64,000 bases of DNA from Streptomyces kaniharaensis (GCF_009569385.1 NZ_WBOF01000006.1:124001-188000), one strand, 5' to 3'; counted from the first letter of the stretch, positions 25,440-34,147 are shown. A program made the numbers and translations. The notes: generated by a model from the sequence alone, not told the origin.

Positions 25440-26707
25440 GGGATCAGCCCCTTCGAGCCGAGTGCGTCCCCGATCTGGCCGTGCAGGGCGGCGACCGTGT
25501 GTTCCGGATCCACCGCCGAGGGCGGGGAGAGCGCGTGTGCGATCGCGATCGAGACGTTCTGGTAGGCGGGCGTCTGCGGGCGGAGCGAGGCGGATTCGAG
25601 GGCGGCGAGCACCTCGGCGGCGAAGGGGTAGTCGGCCGTCAGCTCGGGGGCCGTGTACAGGCTCCGCAGGGACGGCGGGAGGCCGCCACGGAGCGCGTTG
25701 ACCAGCTGGTTGTCGCGGTTGCGCAGGCAGAGTGTCGCCTCGCGGGCGAGGTCGGGGTGCCGGCTGTACGCGCCGACGGCGAGATCGATCCCGCCGATCG
25801 TGACGGCGGCCGGCCGGTCGGGCGTCACGGCCGGGTAGGGCGCCCACCGGAAGTGCGCGAACAGGTCGGGCCGGTCGGCCTTCATCGCCGGGTAGACGAA
25901 CGGGTAGTTGACCTCGAAGGCGGCCGTGCCCGACTCCAGCGCGAGCCGGTTCTGGTCCTCCATCTGGTTGGCGAGCGAGGGGTCGGCGGCAGCGGAGCGC
26001 GCCAGCTCCCGGATGATCCCGGCAGCGGTGACGGCGGGCGCGCCGAGCGCTGGCGCGGTGGCGTCGGTTGTCAGGACCGCGCCGCCCGCGCTGCCGACCA
26101 GGGTGTTGAACCAGACCGTCAGGCCCTCGTACTGAGCCCCTTGGACCTCGATGTCGTGCGGCTTGCCGTCCTTCGCGAGCGCGTCCGCCTGCGCGAGCAG
26201 TTCTGCCCAGGTGCGGGGCGGGGAGGGGGTCAGGTCGTCGCGGTACCAGAGGAGTTGGGTGTTGGAGTTGTACGGCGCGGCGTACAGCCGGTCCTTCCAG
26301 GTGGCGGTCCTGAGGGCGGCGGGCAGGGTGTCCGCCGTGACCTGTTCCTTCTGCGCCCCCGTCCATTCGCGGATCCAGCCGGCCTCCGCGAACTCCGGTG
26401 CCCAGGTGACGTCCAGCCCCATGATGTCCACGCCCGCGTCGTGCGCGGCGAGCCTGCGCACCAGCTGCTGGCGCTGGCCGTCGGCGGTGCGCGGCAGCTT
26501 GTTGTACCGGATCGCGTACCGCCCGCCCGAGGCCTGCCCGCAGGTGTCCGCGGCCTGCTGGAGGGCGCCGGAGTCGTCCGGGAAGTTGTACCAGTCGAGT
26601 GTCGTCGGGCCCGCGCCGCTTCCGCCGCTCCCGCACGCGGTGAGCGCCAGCGCGAGTGTGAGCACGAGCGCGGCCGGCCGGGCGCGTGGGCTACGGCGTT
26701 TCGGCAT
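25436..26707 (-). CDS. Carbohydrate ABC transporter substrate-binding lipoprotein
   Basis: A 423-residue secreted lipoprotein of the extracellular solute-binding family 1. The signal peptide (PKRRSPRARPAAL… ) ends in the lipobox LTAC, anchoring it to the outer face of the membrane. Body features TLDWYNFPDD, VDIMGLDVTWAPEFAEAGWI and APYNSNTQLLWYRDDL are typical of LpqY/trehalose-maltose binders. The ATG at 26707 follows GGGAGTGAG. A TAGCGT -10-like hexamer lies about 55 bp upstream (minus strand of 26757-26762). No LacI regulator gene is adjacent. The 196-bp stretch 26708-26903 holds only this promoter region. Confidence 0.92.
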   Translation of the reverse strand: MPKRRSPRARPAALVLTLALALTACGSGGSGAGPTTLDWYNFPDDSGALQQAADTCGQASGGRYAIRYNKLPRTADGQRQQLVRRLAAHDAGVDIMGLDVTWAPEFAEAGWIREWTGAQKEQVTADTLPAALRTATWKDRLYAAPYNSNTQLLWYRDDLTPSPPRTWAELLAQADALAKDGKPHDIEVQGAQYEGLTVWFNTLVGSAGGAVLTTDATAPALGAPAVTAAGIIRELARSAAADPSLANQMEDQNRLALESGTAAFEVNYPFVYPAMKADRPDLFAHFRWAPYPAVTPDRPAAVTIGGIDLAVGAYSRHPDLAREATLCLRNRDNQLVNALRGGLPPSLRSLYTAPELTADYPFAAEVLAALESASLRPQTPAYQNVSIAIAHALSPPSAVDPEHTVAALHGQIGDALGSKGLIP

Positions 26708-26903
26708 CTCACTCCCGGGCTCTCGACGGCGCGCAGTCAGCGGTGCGCGGGTCGCCACGCTAGGGCAACGGACGTGCACGGACGACGAGTTCGCCGCCGC
26801 GACACGCAGGTGGGCCGTCTTCGGTGGTTGCGCGGTCGGGGCCCGCGCGCCCCCTCGGTACCGGGCCGCGGTCCGTCCAGGGTGCCGGTGGTGTGTGCGC
26901 TGC

Positions 26904-27704
26904 TCAGTCCTCCAGCGCCGCCTCGGCGGCTTCGCGGACGTCCCGGTCGGGGTCGGCGGCGAGGGCCGTCAGGAGGTCGCGGACGCCGGGGGTGGACCAG
27001 CCGCAGACAGCCCAGACGAGCTCCTGGCGGACGGCGGGAACGGGGTGGGCGGCCAGGTGGGCGAGGCGCTCCAGAGGGCCGCGGCGGCGCAGGGAGAACC
27101 AGTGCAGGGCGGCGCGGAGTTCGGCCGGGTCGCCCGGGGTGCCGGCGGCGTCGATGCGGGCGAGCAGGACGCGGACGGGCGGGGGCGGGCCGTCCAGGGG
27201 GTGCGGGCGGCGCTCGCGCAGACGGCGGCTCCCGTACTCGCCGCGGATCCGGCAGCCCGCGCACGTGCAGGGACGGGTGCCGTGGGCGTTCGGCAGGTAG
27301 CGCCAGCCGGTGACCTGCGGTGCGGTGCGGATCCGGTGGATCTCGCGGGCGCCCACCGCGCGGGGGAGGAACACCTCCCAGCCGCGCGGATCCGGCAGCG
27401 CCCCGATCCGCCGCACCGCCTCGGCGGCCGGCATCAGGCGCTGCGCGTCCTTGGCGCGGTCCCGGTAGTGGCCGGCCAGCACCGGCTGGTCGTCGGCCAG
27501 CCGGACGTGCACCGCGACCAGCCCGCCCCGGGTGCCGAACCGGGCCAGCTCGCGCAGCCACTGGTGGGTCAGCGTGTACGACGGCAGCACGGGGAAGCAG
27601 TACACCCCGCGCACGCCGTCCTGCCCCCGGCTGTCCGGCCGGATTCCGGACCGGCGGACCCGCGGGGCGTTCGCGGTGGAGGTCAGGTGCACGAACATCG
27701 CCAT
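26904..27704 (-). CDS. HEAT-repeat protein with N-terminal ART-like region
   Basis: A 266-residue protein. The N-terminal half (MFVHLTSTANAPRVRRSGI … GVYCFPVLPSY … GWEVFLPRAV) is of a kind that could adopt an ADP-ribosyltransferase/Tpt1-like fold, with H-Y-E placed in the right order, but this is inference. A Cys cluster CTCAGC follows, then a HEAT-type helical domain (ELRAALHWFSLRRRGPLERLAHLAAHP … DVREAAEAALED). TAACAT lies eight bases before the ATG at 27704, suggesting leaderless expression. No function is known to me. Confidence 0.7.
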   Translation of the reverse strand: MAMFVHLTSTANAPRVRRSGIRPDSRGQDGVRGVYCFPVLPSYTLTHQWLRELARFGTRGGLVAVHVRLADDQPVLAGHYRDRAKDAQRLMPAAEAVRRIGALPDPRGWEVFLPRAVGAREIHRIRTAPQVTGWRYLPNAHGTRPCTCAGCRIRGEYGSRRLRERRPHPLDGPPPPVRVLLARIDAAGTPGDPAELRAALHWFSLRRRGPLERLAHLAAHPVPAVRQELVWAVCGWSTPGVRDLLTALAADPDRDVREAAEAALED

Positions 27705-27715
27705 GGAGCGGCATG

Positions 27716-28465
27716 TTAGGGCCTGGCTTCGGACTCCTGCCCGGGATTTTCCTCGTGCGCCCGGCCGGTGCGGCGGCTGATCAGGGACTCCAGGCCGTCG
27801 AGGATGCGGGCGAGGCCGAAGTCCAGGGCCTGGTCGCGGCCGCCCGGTTCGGTCATGGCGACGGCGAGGGCCGGGTACTGGTCGGCGTGCTGCTGGACCA
27901 GGCTGGCCAGGACGACGAGGAGTCGGGCCTCGGGGGAGCCGTTCGGCCCGGTGGCGCGGGTCTGCTGGGCGATGCTGCGGACGTGTCCGGCGAGCAGGAC
28001 GGCGGCGTCCATGCGTTCGGCGCCGGTGAGGCCGCGGCCGTCGAGGGCGGCCACCACCTGTTCCAGCCAGGCGAGTTCCTTCGGCCCCATCACCCGGGGG
28101 CCGACGGTGGCGTCCAGCAGCCACGGGTGCCGGACGAACGACGTTGTCAACCGGTGGGCCCAGGCGGTGAGGCGGTCCCGCCAGTCGAGCCCGTCCGGGC
28201 CGGCGGGAGGCGCGTCGATCGCGGCCTCGACCATCAGCGCGACCAGTTCGGCCTTGCCGGGCACATAGCGGTAGAGCGACATCTTGGTGTAGTCGAGCAG
28301 CCCGGCGACCTTCTGCATCGAGACGGCGCCGAGGCCCTCCGCGTCCGCGATCTCGATGCCCGCCGCGGCGATCCGCTCCAGGCTGAGGGCCGGCTTGGGC
28401 CCTCGGGTGGGCTTGGCGGGCGGGCCCCAGAGCAGCCGCACCGTGTCGTTCGCCGCCTCGTTCAC
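27716..28465 (-). CDS. TetR/AcrR-family repressor
   Basis: A 249-residue regulator with an N-terminal TetR helix-turn-helix (LSLERIAAAGIEIADAEGLGAVSMQKVAGLLDYTKMSLYRYV, about residues 27-70) and a TetR_C-type ligand domain. The GTG start at 28465 follows GGGAG. It is divergent from an FAD monooxygenase gene, and two 23-bp pseudo-palindromes sit between them, so it probably represses that gene and itself until a small aromatic or antibiotic-like ligand binds. Confidence 0.9.
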   Translation of the reverse strand: MNEAANDTVRLLWGPPAKPTRGPKPALSLERIAAAGIEIADAEGLGAVSMQKVAGLLDYTKMSLYRYVPGKAELVALMVEAAIDAPPAGPDGLDWRDRLTAWAHRLTTSFVRHPWLLDATVGPRVMGPKELAWLEQVVAALDGRGLTGAERMDAAVLLAGHVRSIAQQTRATGPNGSPEARLLVVLASLVQQHADQYPALAVAMTEPGGRDQALDFGLARILDGLESLISRRTGRAHEENPGQESEARP

Positions 28466-28490
28466 GTTCCGCTCCCTTGCCTTCCGGTCG

Positions 28491-28539
28491 AACTGTGTCT
28501 ACCGTACACAGCAACGAACAGTGTCTGGTGGACACAGTT
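28491..28539. promoter_or_regulatory. Twin TetR operators between repressor and monooxygenase
   Basis: Two related pseudo-palindromes, 28491-28513 (AACTGTGTC…ACACAGCA) and 28517-28539 (AACAGTGTC…GACACAGTT), share half-site (A)ACTGTGTC and are spaced 26 bp centre to centre. They fill the 102-bp divergent gap and almost certainly overlap both promoters. Assignment to the adjacent TetR protein is inference from position and symmetry. Confidence 0.7.
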
Positions 28540-28567
28540 TTCTGCCGTCGCGGATGGAGTGGTTCCC

Positions 28568-29749
28568 ATGAGCACCAAGGTCCTGATCTCGGGCGCGAGC
28601 ATCGCCGGCCCTGCCCTCGCCCACTGGCTGAGCCGGTACGGCTTCGAGGTCACCGTCGTCGAACTGGCCCCCGCGCTGCGCGGCGGCGGGCAGAACGTCG
28701 ACTTCCGCGGCCGGACCCACCTCACCGTGCTGGAGCGGATGGGCGTGCTCGACGAGCTGCGCGCCCTCGGCACCGGCGGCAGCCCGATGACCTTCCTCGG
28801 GCCGGACGGCAGCCGGTGCCTCCACCTGCCCGCCGAGTTCGCCGGCGGCGAGGTGGAGGTCCCGCGCGGCGAACTGGCCCAACTGCTGTTCCGGCACAGT
28901 GCCGCGCGTGCCGAGTACGTCTTCGGCGACTCGATCACCGCCCTGGAGGAGACGCCCGGCGGCGTCCGGGTGGCCTTCCGGCGCGGCGCGTCGCGCGAGT
29001 TCGACCTCGTGATCGGCGCCGACGGGCTGCACTCCAACGTCCGCCGGCTGGCGTTCGGCCCCGAGGAGCGGTACGTCCGCCACCTCGGCTACTATGCGGC
29101 CACCTGGCAGCTGCCCAACTACCTCGGCCTGCCGCCCGGTTCGGTCGGCCTCAACGTCCCGGGGCGGCTCGCCTCGGTCGGCGCCGACCACCGCGACCCG
29201 ACCCGGGCGGGCGCCTTCTTCCTCTTCGCCTCGCCCGAACTCCACTACGACCGACACGACTCGGCCCAGCAGAAGGAGCTGATCAGGTCGTCCTTCGCGG
29301 ACCTCGGCTGGGAGGTGCCCCGGCTGATGGAGAGCCTGCGGGAGGCCCCTGAGCTCTACTTCGACTCGATCAGCCGTGCCGACGTGCCGTCCTGGTCGGC
29401 CGGGCGGATCGCCCTCCTCGGCGACGCGGCCTGCGGCGCCACCATCGGCGGGATGGGCACCGGCACCGCCGTCGTGGCCGCGTACGTCCTGGCGGGCGAG
29501 CTGGCCCGGGCCCGCGGCGACCACCGGAGCGCCTTCGCCCGGTACGAGCACCTGCTGCGCGGCTACGCCCAGGGCTGCCAGAAGGGCGGCGACCGCACCG
29601 GCCCGTTCCTGGCGCCCCGCACCGCCATCGGCCTCAGGACGCGCAGCGCGCTGCTGAACCGGCGCTGGATCCTCGACCGGATGCTGGAGCTCGGCAAGCA
29701 GGTCAGCAGTGTCGAACTTCCGGACTACAGCGACGAGTTGGCCGCGTAG
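28568..29749 (+). CDS. FAD-dependent monooxygenase (PHBH/TetX-like)
   Basis: A 393-residue group A flavoprotein hydroxylase. The FAD-binding GxGxxG-type loop is SGASIAGPALAHWL (residues 8-21), the DG fold is DLVIGADGLHSNVR and the GD motif is RIALLGDAACGATIGGMGTG. Such enzymes hydroxylate aromatic compounds or inactivate antibiotics using NAD(P)H and O2. The ATG at 28568 follows GGAG at 28555. Expression is probably induced through the divergent TetR repressor; substrate unknown. Confidence 0.9.
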   Translation: MSTKVLISGASIAGPALAHWLSRYGFEVTVVELAPALRGGGQNVDFRGRTHLTVLERMGVLDELRALGTGGSPMTFLGPDGSRCLHLPAEFAGGEVEVPRGELAQLLFRHSAARAEYVFGDSITALEETPGGVRVAFRRGASREFDLVIGADGLHSNVRRLAFGPEERYVRHLGYYAATWQLPNYLGLPPGSVGLNVPGRLASVGADHRDPTRAGAFFLFASPELHYDRHDSAQQKELIRSSFADLGWEVPRLMESLREAPELYFDSISRADVPSWSAGRIALLGDAACGATIGGMGTGTAVVAAYVLAGELARARGDHRSAFARYEHLLRGYAQGCQKGGDRTGPFLAPRTAIGLRTRSALLNRRWILDRMLELGKQVSSVELPDYSDELAA

Positions 29750-29757
29750 TCGTGCCG

Positions 29758-31677
29758 TCAGTGCAGGGGGGAGATCCGGGCGCCGTTGTCCAGGACCGCC
29801 TCCACCTGGACGATCGCGCGGGCCGGGCGCTCGACGACGAGGGTGTGGTCGGGAGCAGGGCGGTCGGCGGACCAGTCCGGGCCCTTGACGGTGAGGCGGG
29901 CGACGCGGCGGCTGCCGGCGACGAGCAGGAACTCGGTGCCCTGCGGGGAGCGCCACCACGTCGAGCCGACGGTGTCCTGCTCGAGACGGCTGCACGCCCG
30001 GCCGGGGCCGCCACCGGTGCGCTGGGGGCCGCGCGCGGTGGGCAGCAGGACGGCGGTGGCGGCGATGCCGTCGCCGTTCCAGCGGTCGGCGCGCAGGCAC
30101 ATCCAGGCGGCCGTGCCCGCGTTCTGGGGGAGCGGCTGGACGGCGAAGGCCCACAGGTCGAGCTGTTTGACGCCCGGTGTGCCGTCCGGGACGGCGCAGC
30201 CGCCGCGCGCCCAGGCCTGGAGGGCGTCCGGGCCGGTCGCCTCGTGGGGTTCGTGGGCGGGCGCGGGCTGGGCGCGGTCCGGCGGCGGGGTGTAGGTGAG
30301 GTGGGCGGGCACGAGGCCACCGACGTCGGCCAGGACGAAGACGTGCTTCTCGGCGATGACGGGGGAGGAGTGCAGCTGGAGGACGGCGGCGCCCTGGCAG
30401 TCGGTGAGGGTGCCGGCCGGGGCGGCCGCGGTGACGCCGTCGTGGTGGTCCAACGGCCGTGCGGGGGCGTCGGGTTGGTCGATCCGCCGGGTCTCGGCGG
30501 TGTCCACCCAGGGGGCCAGCAGGTAGCGGGCGGCGGTGCCCTGGCGGCGCAGCACCACCGCGCCGGCCGTCGTCGCGTCGGAGTCGTCGGCGCGGGCGAG
30601 GTCCAGGCCGCCGCCGTGCCCGTCGGTGTACTGGGCGAGCCGCTGCCCGTCGTGGAGGACCACCACGGCGGTGCCGTCCACCGTCCCGGCGAACAGGAGC
30701 CGGGGCGGGGCGGAGGGCGGCGCGGTGTCCACGCCCGCTTCGGCGCGGGTCTGCGGTCCGGGCCGGGCCCAGGCGGCGAGGGCGCGGCCGAGGAGGGCGG
30801 TGTCGTCGCGGCGGTCGCCACGCGCCGGCCAGGCGGGGAAACCGAGCTGCGCGGTGTGCTGCCACTGGTCCGCCGCCACCCGCACCAACCGGGCGGGGTC
30901 GGTGGCCGGGTCGGCGGGCGGGGCGGCCTGCGGTCGGACGGCCGGCGCGCCGTCGGACCCGCCGAGGACGGCGGCCGTGGTGGTGAGCCCGAGGACGGCC
31001 ACGGCGAGCGCGGCGGTGAGAGTACGGCGGCGGCGCAGCAGGTCGGTGGGCTGGACGCGTACGGCACACGGGTCGAAGGCGGACGACTCGGCACCGACGG
31101 GCAGACCGGACGCGGCCGAGACGGCCTCCTCGGGCCGCTCGACCCCGGCCCGCCGCAGGACGCCGACCGCGTGCTGCGGCGCCTGCTCCTCCACCGCGAG
31201 CAGGGCGAACGCGGCGCGGGCGGGCGCGTCGAGCGTGGCGAGCGCCTGGTCCAGCGCCGCGTCCTCGTCGCTCCCGTGCGGGGTGAACAGCCGCAGCCCC
31301 CACACCCGCGGTGCCAGCAGCCGGTGCGCGGGGTGCGGGCGAAGGGCGGCGCGCAGGACGCGGTGGCGCAGCGCGTCGTACACGGGGTCATCGCCGGGGC
31401 CCGCCGGCCGGCCGGGGCGGGTCCAACGGGATGGCAGCGCACGCTGGACGGCCGTGTGGGCGGCGAGCACCCTGGTGTGCCGGTCCCGGTCGGCGGGCAG
31501 GGCCAGGTACGCCAGCCGGACCAGGCGCCGGTAGTGGCGCACCAGTGCGGCCTCGGCCTGTGCCACCGGGCGCGGCGCGGCGCCCCGGGGCGGCGGCGCC
31601 GCACCCTCTGATCCTGCCAACAGGCCCTCCCCGGAGGCGTCCTCGTGTCGTGGTGGACGGTCCAACGAGTCGATCAT
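29758..31677 (-). CDS. Large single-pass membrane protein of unknown function
   Basis: A 639-residue protein. Residues about 40-190 are a helical cytoplasmic region (LVRHYRRLVRLAYLALPADRD … LDAPARAAFALLAVE) that faintly recalls the helices of ECF sigma factors. A single TM (RRRRTLTAALAVAVLGLTTTAAVLGG, seen around 215-235) is followed by a ~400-residue extracellular beta-rich domain with several Cys residues. No catalytic motif was recognised. The ATG at 31677 lacks a good ribosome-binding site, so the start is uncertain. It is convergent with the monooxygenase gene (8 bp apart). Confidence 0.7.
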   Translation of the reverse strand: MIDSLDRPPRHEDASGEGLLAGSEGAAPPPRGAAPRPVAQAEAALVRHYRRLVRLAYLALPADRDRHTRVLAAHTAVQRALPSRWTRPGRPAGPGDDPVYDALRHRVLRAALRPHPAHRLLAPRVWGLRLFTPHGSDEDAALDQALATLDAPARAAFALLAVEEQAPQHAVGVLRRAGVERPEEAVSAASGLPVGAESSAFDPCAVRVQPTDLLRRRRTLTAALAVAVLGLTTTAAVLGGSDGAPAVRPQAAPPADPATDPARLVRVAADQWQHTAQLGFPAWPARGDRRDDTALLGRALAAWARPGPQTRAEAGVDTAPPSAPPRLLFAGTVDGTAVVVLHDGQRLAQYTDGHGGGLDLARADDSDATTAGAVVLRRQGTAARYLLAPWVDTAETRRIDQPDAPARPLDHHDGVTAAAPAGTLTDCQGAAVLQLHSSPVIAEKHVFVLADVGGLVPAHLTYTPPPDRAQPAPAHEPHEATGPDALQAWARGGCAVPDGTPGVKQLDLWAFAVQPLPQNAGTAAWMCLRADRWNGDGIAATAVLLPTARGPQRTGGGPGRACSRLEQDTVGSTWWRSPQGTEFLLVAGSRRVARLTVKGPDWSADRPAPDHTLVVERPARAIVQVEAVLDNGARISPLH

Positions 31678-31747
31678 GTGATGGTTGCGCCGCTCGGGGC
31701 AGGAGACCGGCCCGGCGGGGCGGCCGTCGGCGTACCGTGGGACGGCA

Positions 31748-31761
31748 GGGCCGGAGGTCCC
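31748..31761 (+). promoter_or_regulatory. DevR/DosR (OsdR)-type box candidate
   Basis: GGGCCGGAGGTCCC fits the GGGNC-N4-GNCCC core of the dormancy/hypoxia regulator box used by mycobacterial DosR and its Streptomyces counterpart OsdR. It lies about 110 bp upstream of a CBS-BON protein, a class commonly found in those regulons. The rest of the 192-bp gap 31678-31869 shows no gene. Confidence 0.45.
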
Positions 31762-31869
31762 ACCCGTTCGGCCCCATGGCCCCTGGCGTTGTGCGCGGCC
31801 GGGCGCGATGCTGCGGGTACCGGCCGGGAGGATCCGGCCGGACGAGTGTCGTGGACGAGGTGAACCGGC

Positions 31870-32526
31870 GTGCGGCATGCCACCGTCGAAACAGTCATGA
31901 CCAGCCCCGTGGTCCAGGTCTCGCCCGAGACCGGCTTCCGGGACATCGTCGCGCTGCTGACCGAGTACGACATCACCGGCGTCCCGGTGGTGGACACCGA
32001 CGGCAGACCACTGGGCCTCGTCTCCGAGGCGGACCTGCTGCGCACCCTGGCAGCGCAGGAGGACACGGCCAGCATGCTGCCGGCTCCGGAGTCGGCGCAG
32101 CCGGGCCGGGGCGGCGCGGCCACGGCGGCCGACCTGATGACGGCGCAGCCGGTCTGCACCACACCCGACACCAGCGTGGTCGCGGCGGCCCGGCTGATGA
32201 GCCGGCACGGGCTGAAACGGCTGCCGGTGCTGGACCAGGACGGCCGGGTGATCGGCATGGTCAGCCGCGGGGACCTGCTGCGGGTGTTCCTGCGCGAGGA
32301 CCGGGTGATCCGGCGCGAGATCGTGGAGGAGGTGCTCGGCCGGATCGACGGGGTCAGCCCGGCCGAGATCGGGGTGGAGGTGGACCAGGGCCGGGTGGTG
32401 CTCAGCGGCACCGTGCCCGAGCCGCACCTGGTGCCGATCGTGCTGAACCTGTGCCGCTCGGTCGACGGTGTGGTATCGGTGACGGACCGGCTCGACTCCG
32501 GGGGAGCGCCCGCCGCCGTCGGCTGA
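31870..32526 (+). CDS. CBS-pair and BON-domain protein
   Basis: A 218-residue cytosolic protein with two CBS motifs: MTSPVVQVSPETGFRDIVALL … GVPVVDTDGRPLGLVSEADLL (about 10-60) and DLMTAQPVCTTPDTSVVAAARL … LPVLDQDGRVIGMVSRGDLLR (about 88-142), followed by a BON domain (about 148-210, GVEVDQGRVVLSGTV). CBS pairs bind adenine nucleotides; BON domains bind membranes or ligands. The GTG at 31870 follows GAGGTGA. The DosR-like box upstream suggests induction by low oxygen or NO. Confidence 0.9.
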   Translation: MRHATVETVMTSPVVQVSPETGFRDIVALLTEYDITGVPVVDTDGRPLGLVSEADLLRTLAAQEDTASMLPAPESAQPGRGGAATAADLMTAQPVCTTPDTSVVAAARLMSRHGLKRLPVLDQDGRVIGMVSRGDLLRVFLREDRVIRREIVEEVLGRIDGVSPAEIGVEVDQGRVVLSGTVPEPHLVPIVLNLCRSVDGVVSVTDRLDSGGAPAAVG

Positions 32527-32643
32527 GCGCGTTCCCGCCGGGCCGGCGCGACACGCTTCGCATACTACGGAACGCATCGGGTACTCACTCCGTGTGCCCG
32601 GTAGTGAGGGTTGCCGGGACAGCGGGGCACCGGGGAGGCGGCC

Positions 32644-33294
32644 GTGGCAGTCGTGTTCGACGCGGACTTCACTTCGACCAGTCAGTGGACCGCCGGGTGC
32701 ACCAGCGCCTATCCCCGGATGGGGCCGACCAACCGGAGCGACCACAAACTCGACTACCTCAGCGGCGCGTACTGCCCCGCGGGCGTCTTCGAGGCCACCC
32801 GCCGGCCCGCCGACGGGCTCTGGACGTGCAATCTGCTCACCACCGAGGGCAGCCCGGAGGGCTTCCAGGTCTGCACCGGGGACGAGCTGTCGGCGCGCAT
32901 CACACTGCCCGTGGAGATGGGCGCCTGGCCGTCGATCTGGACCTGGCGGGACGGCGGCAACGAGGTGGACGTGTTCGAGTACCACCCGGACCACCCGGAC
33001 CTGCTGGAGATGTCCAACCACGTCCGGGGCGGGTTCCGCTACTGGGACGGCGGAGACCGCGGGATAGCCCCGGGCGGGACCTTCCCCATGCGGGTGGTGC
33101 TCGGCGCCAACTCGGTGGACTGGTACATCGGTGAGGAACTGGTCTACGCGGATCTGCACGGGGTCGGGCCCGGCTGGCACGCGTACCTGATCGTCAACCT
33201 GTCGGTGGCGGACGGGACGTACCACGACTGCCCGCGGCTGGACGGGCCGGACCGGCTGAGCTGGGTCTGCCACAGCCTCCGGGTAGAGCGCTGA
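32644..33294 (+). CDS. GH16-like (laminarinase-type) protein without signal peptide
   Basis: A 216-residue jelly-roll protein. GAWPSIWTWRDGGNEVDVFEY (seen once, about 93-113) carries the clan-B catalytic motif ExDxxE as E107-V-D109-V-F-E112, and ends with WHAYLIVNLSVADGTYHDCP, as in GH16 beta-glucanases and carrageenase-like enzymes. GH16 enzymes are normally secreted, but this frame begins VAVVFDADFTSTSQW with no signal; GTG at 32644 follows GGGGAGG. It could be a cytosolic or non-classically released lectin-like protein. Two stretches upstream, CTCACT and AGTGAG (32583-32609), form an inverted repeat. Confidence 0.75.
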   Translation: MAVVFDADFTSTSQWTAGCTSAYPRMGPTNRSDHKLDYLSGAYCPAGVFEATRRPADGLWTCNLLTTEGSPEGFQVCTGDELSARITLPVEMGAWPSIWTWRDGGNEVDVFEYHPDHPDLLEMSNHVRGGFRYWDGGDRGIAPGGTFPMRVVLGANSVDWYIGEELVYADLHGVGPGWHAYLIVNLSVADGTYHDCPRLDGPDRLSWVCHSLRVER

Positions 33295-33300
33295 GGCCCG

Positions 33301-33678
33301 TCAGCGCTCGGGCGGGAAGCCGGCGGTGATCGGCCCGCGCGGGCCGGAGCGCTGGAACCAGACGATCCGGCGGTGCGGGCCGATGTGCGCGGGGTGGGTC
33401 ACGTACAGGTCGTCGCGCGGGGCCGTCTCGTTGCCGGGGGCCAAGGAGGCGTCCACGGCCTCGGCGGCGATCGCGTGCAGGAGGGCCCGGGCGGTGGCCC
33501 CGGCGGCGGCCGGGGCGATGGCGAGGGCGGTGAGTTCGGCCCACAGTTCGGTGGAGACGTACGAGATCGGCGAGTTGCCGAGCGCCGGGTGGGGGCGTTC
33601 GTCCTCGTGACGACGGAGCACCCCGGCGGCGACGAGCCGCTCGGCGGAGCGCTCGGCGGCCGGTGGGTGGTGGTTCAT
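33301..33678 (-). CDS. Small protein of unknown function
   Basis: A 125-residue soluble protein starting MNHHPPAAERSAERL, with a helical N-half (YVSTELWAELTALAI) and a C-half containing RIVWFQRSGPRGPITAGFPPER. I recognise no family. TAGCGT lies seven bases before the ATG, fitting a leaderless promoter, and the codon usage is that of a real gene. It is convergent with the GH16-like gene. Confidence 0.6.
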   Translation of the reverse strand: MNHHPPAAERSAERLVAAGVLRRHEDERPHPALGNSPISYVSTELWAELTALAIAPAAAGATARALLHAIAAEAVDASLAPGNETAPRDDLYVTHPAHIGPHRRIVWFQRSGPRGPITAGFPPER

Positions 33679-33829
33679 GGGCGGAACGCTACCCGGTGGG
33701 CCCGGCCCCGGGCGCCGGAACGTTTTCTCACGCTTTCTTCAGGACACTTCCGCCGACCGCGGGCGCACGATGGTGGTAGCGCGGCGGTCACCTCGGCGGG
33801 CCCTGTCGAGGCCGGAGGAGGAGGTCCAG

Positions 33830-34147
33830 ATGAGGCACTGGCACGGGTTCGGGCACGGCCACGGGCTGAGTGGCTGGGGTATCGGCGTGATGGCGATCGG
33901 ACTGTTCCTGGTCGCGGCGGTGCTGGTGCTGGCCGCCATCGCCCTGTTCCGGTACGTCTCGCGCTCGCCGCGGCCGGTTCCGCCAGGTGGCCCGGCGGCC
34001 GCCGTTCCGGGCGGGCCGAAGGCGTGGGCGCCGGGGCCGACGCCGGAGCAGGTGCTCGCGGAGCGCTTCGCGCGCGGGGAGATCGACGCCGAGGAGTACC
34101 GGCTCAGACTCGACACGCTGCGCTCGGCGAACGGGCCGGGTGGCTGA
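33830..34147 (+). CDS. Small membrane protein with SHOCT domain
   Basis: A 105-residue protein: Gly/His-rich N-terminus (HGFGHGHGLSGWG), one TM helix (about 19-42), a Pro-rich linker and a C-terminal SHOCT motif (PEQVLAERFARGEIDAEEYRLRLDTL). SHOCT domains mediate oligomerisation or membrane tethering of small proteins. The ATG follows an extended GGAGGAGGAGG. The role is unknown. Confidence 0.85.
   Translation: MRHWHGFGHGHGLSGWGIGVMAIGLFLVAAVLVLAAIALFRYVSRSPRPVPPGGPAAAVPGGPKAWAPGPTPEQVLAERFARGEIDAEEYRLRLDTLRSANGPGG

Noticed and set aside
28452..28475. GTTCACGTTCC resembling the PHO unit near the TetR start
   Set aside because: Single unit overlapping the start codon of the TetR gene, without neighbouring repeats.
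31678..31869. Possible small gene in the gap before the CBS-BON gene
   Set aside because: Only Arg/Gly-rich frames without ribosome-binding sites; the gap is better explained as promoter.
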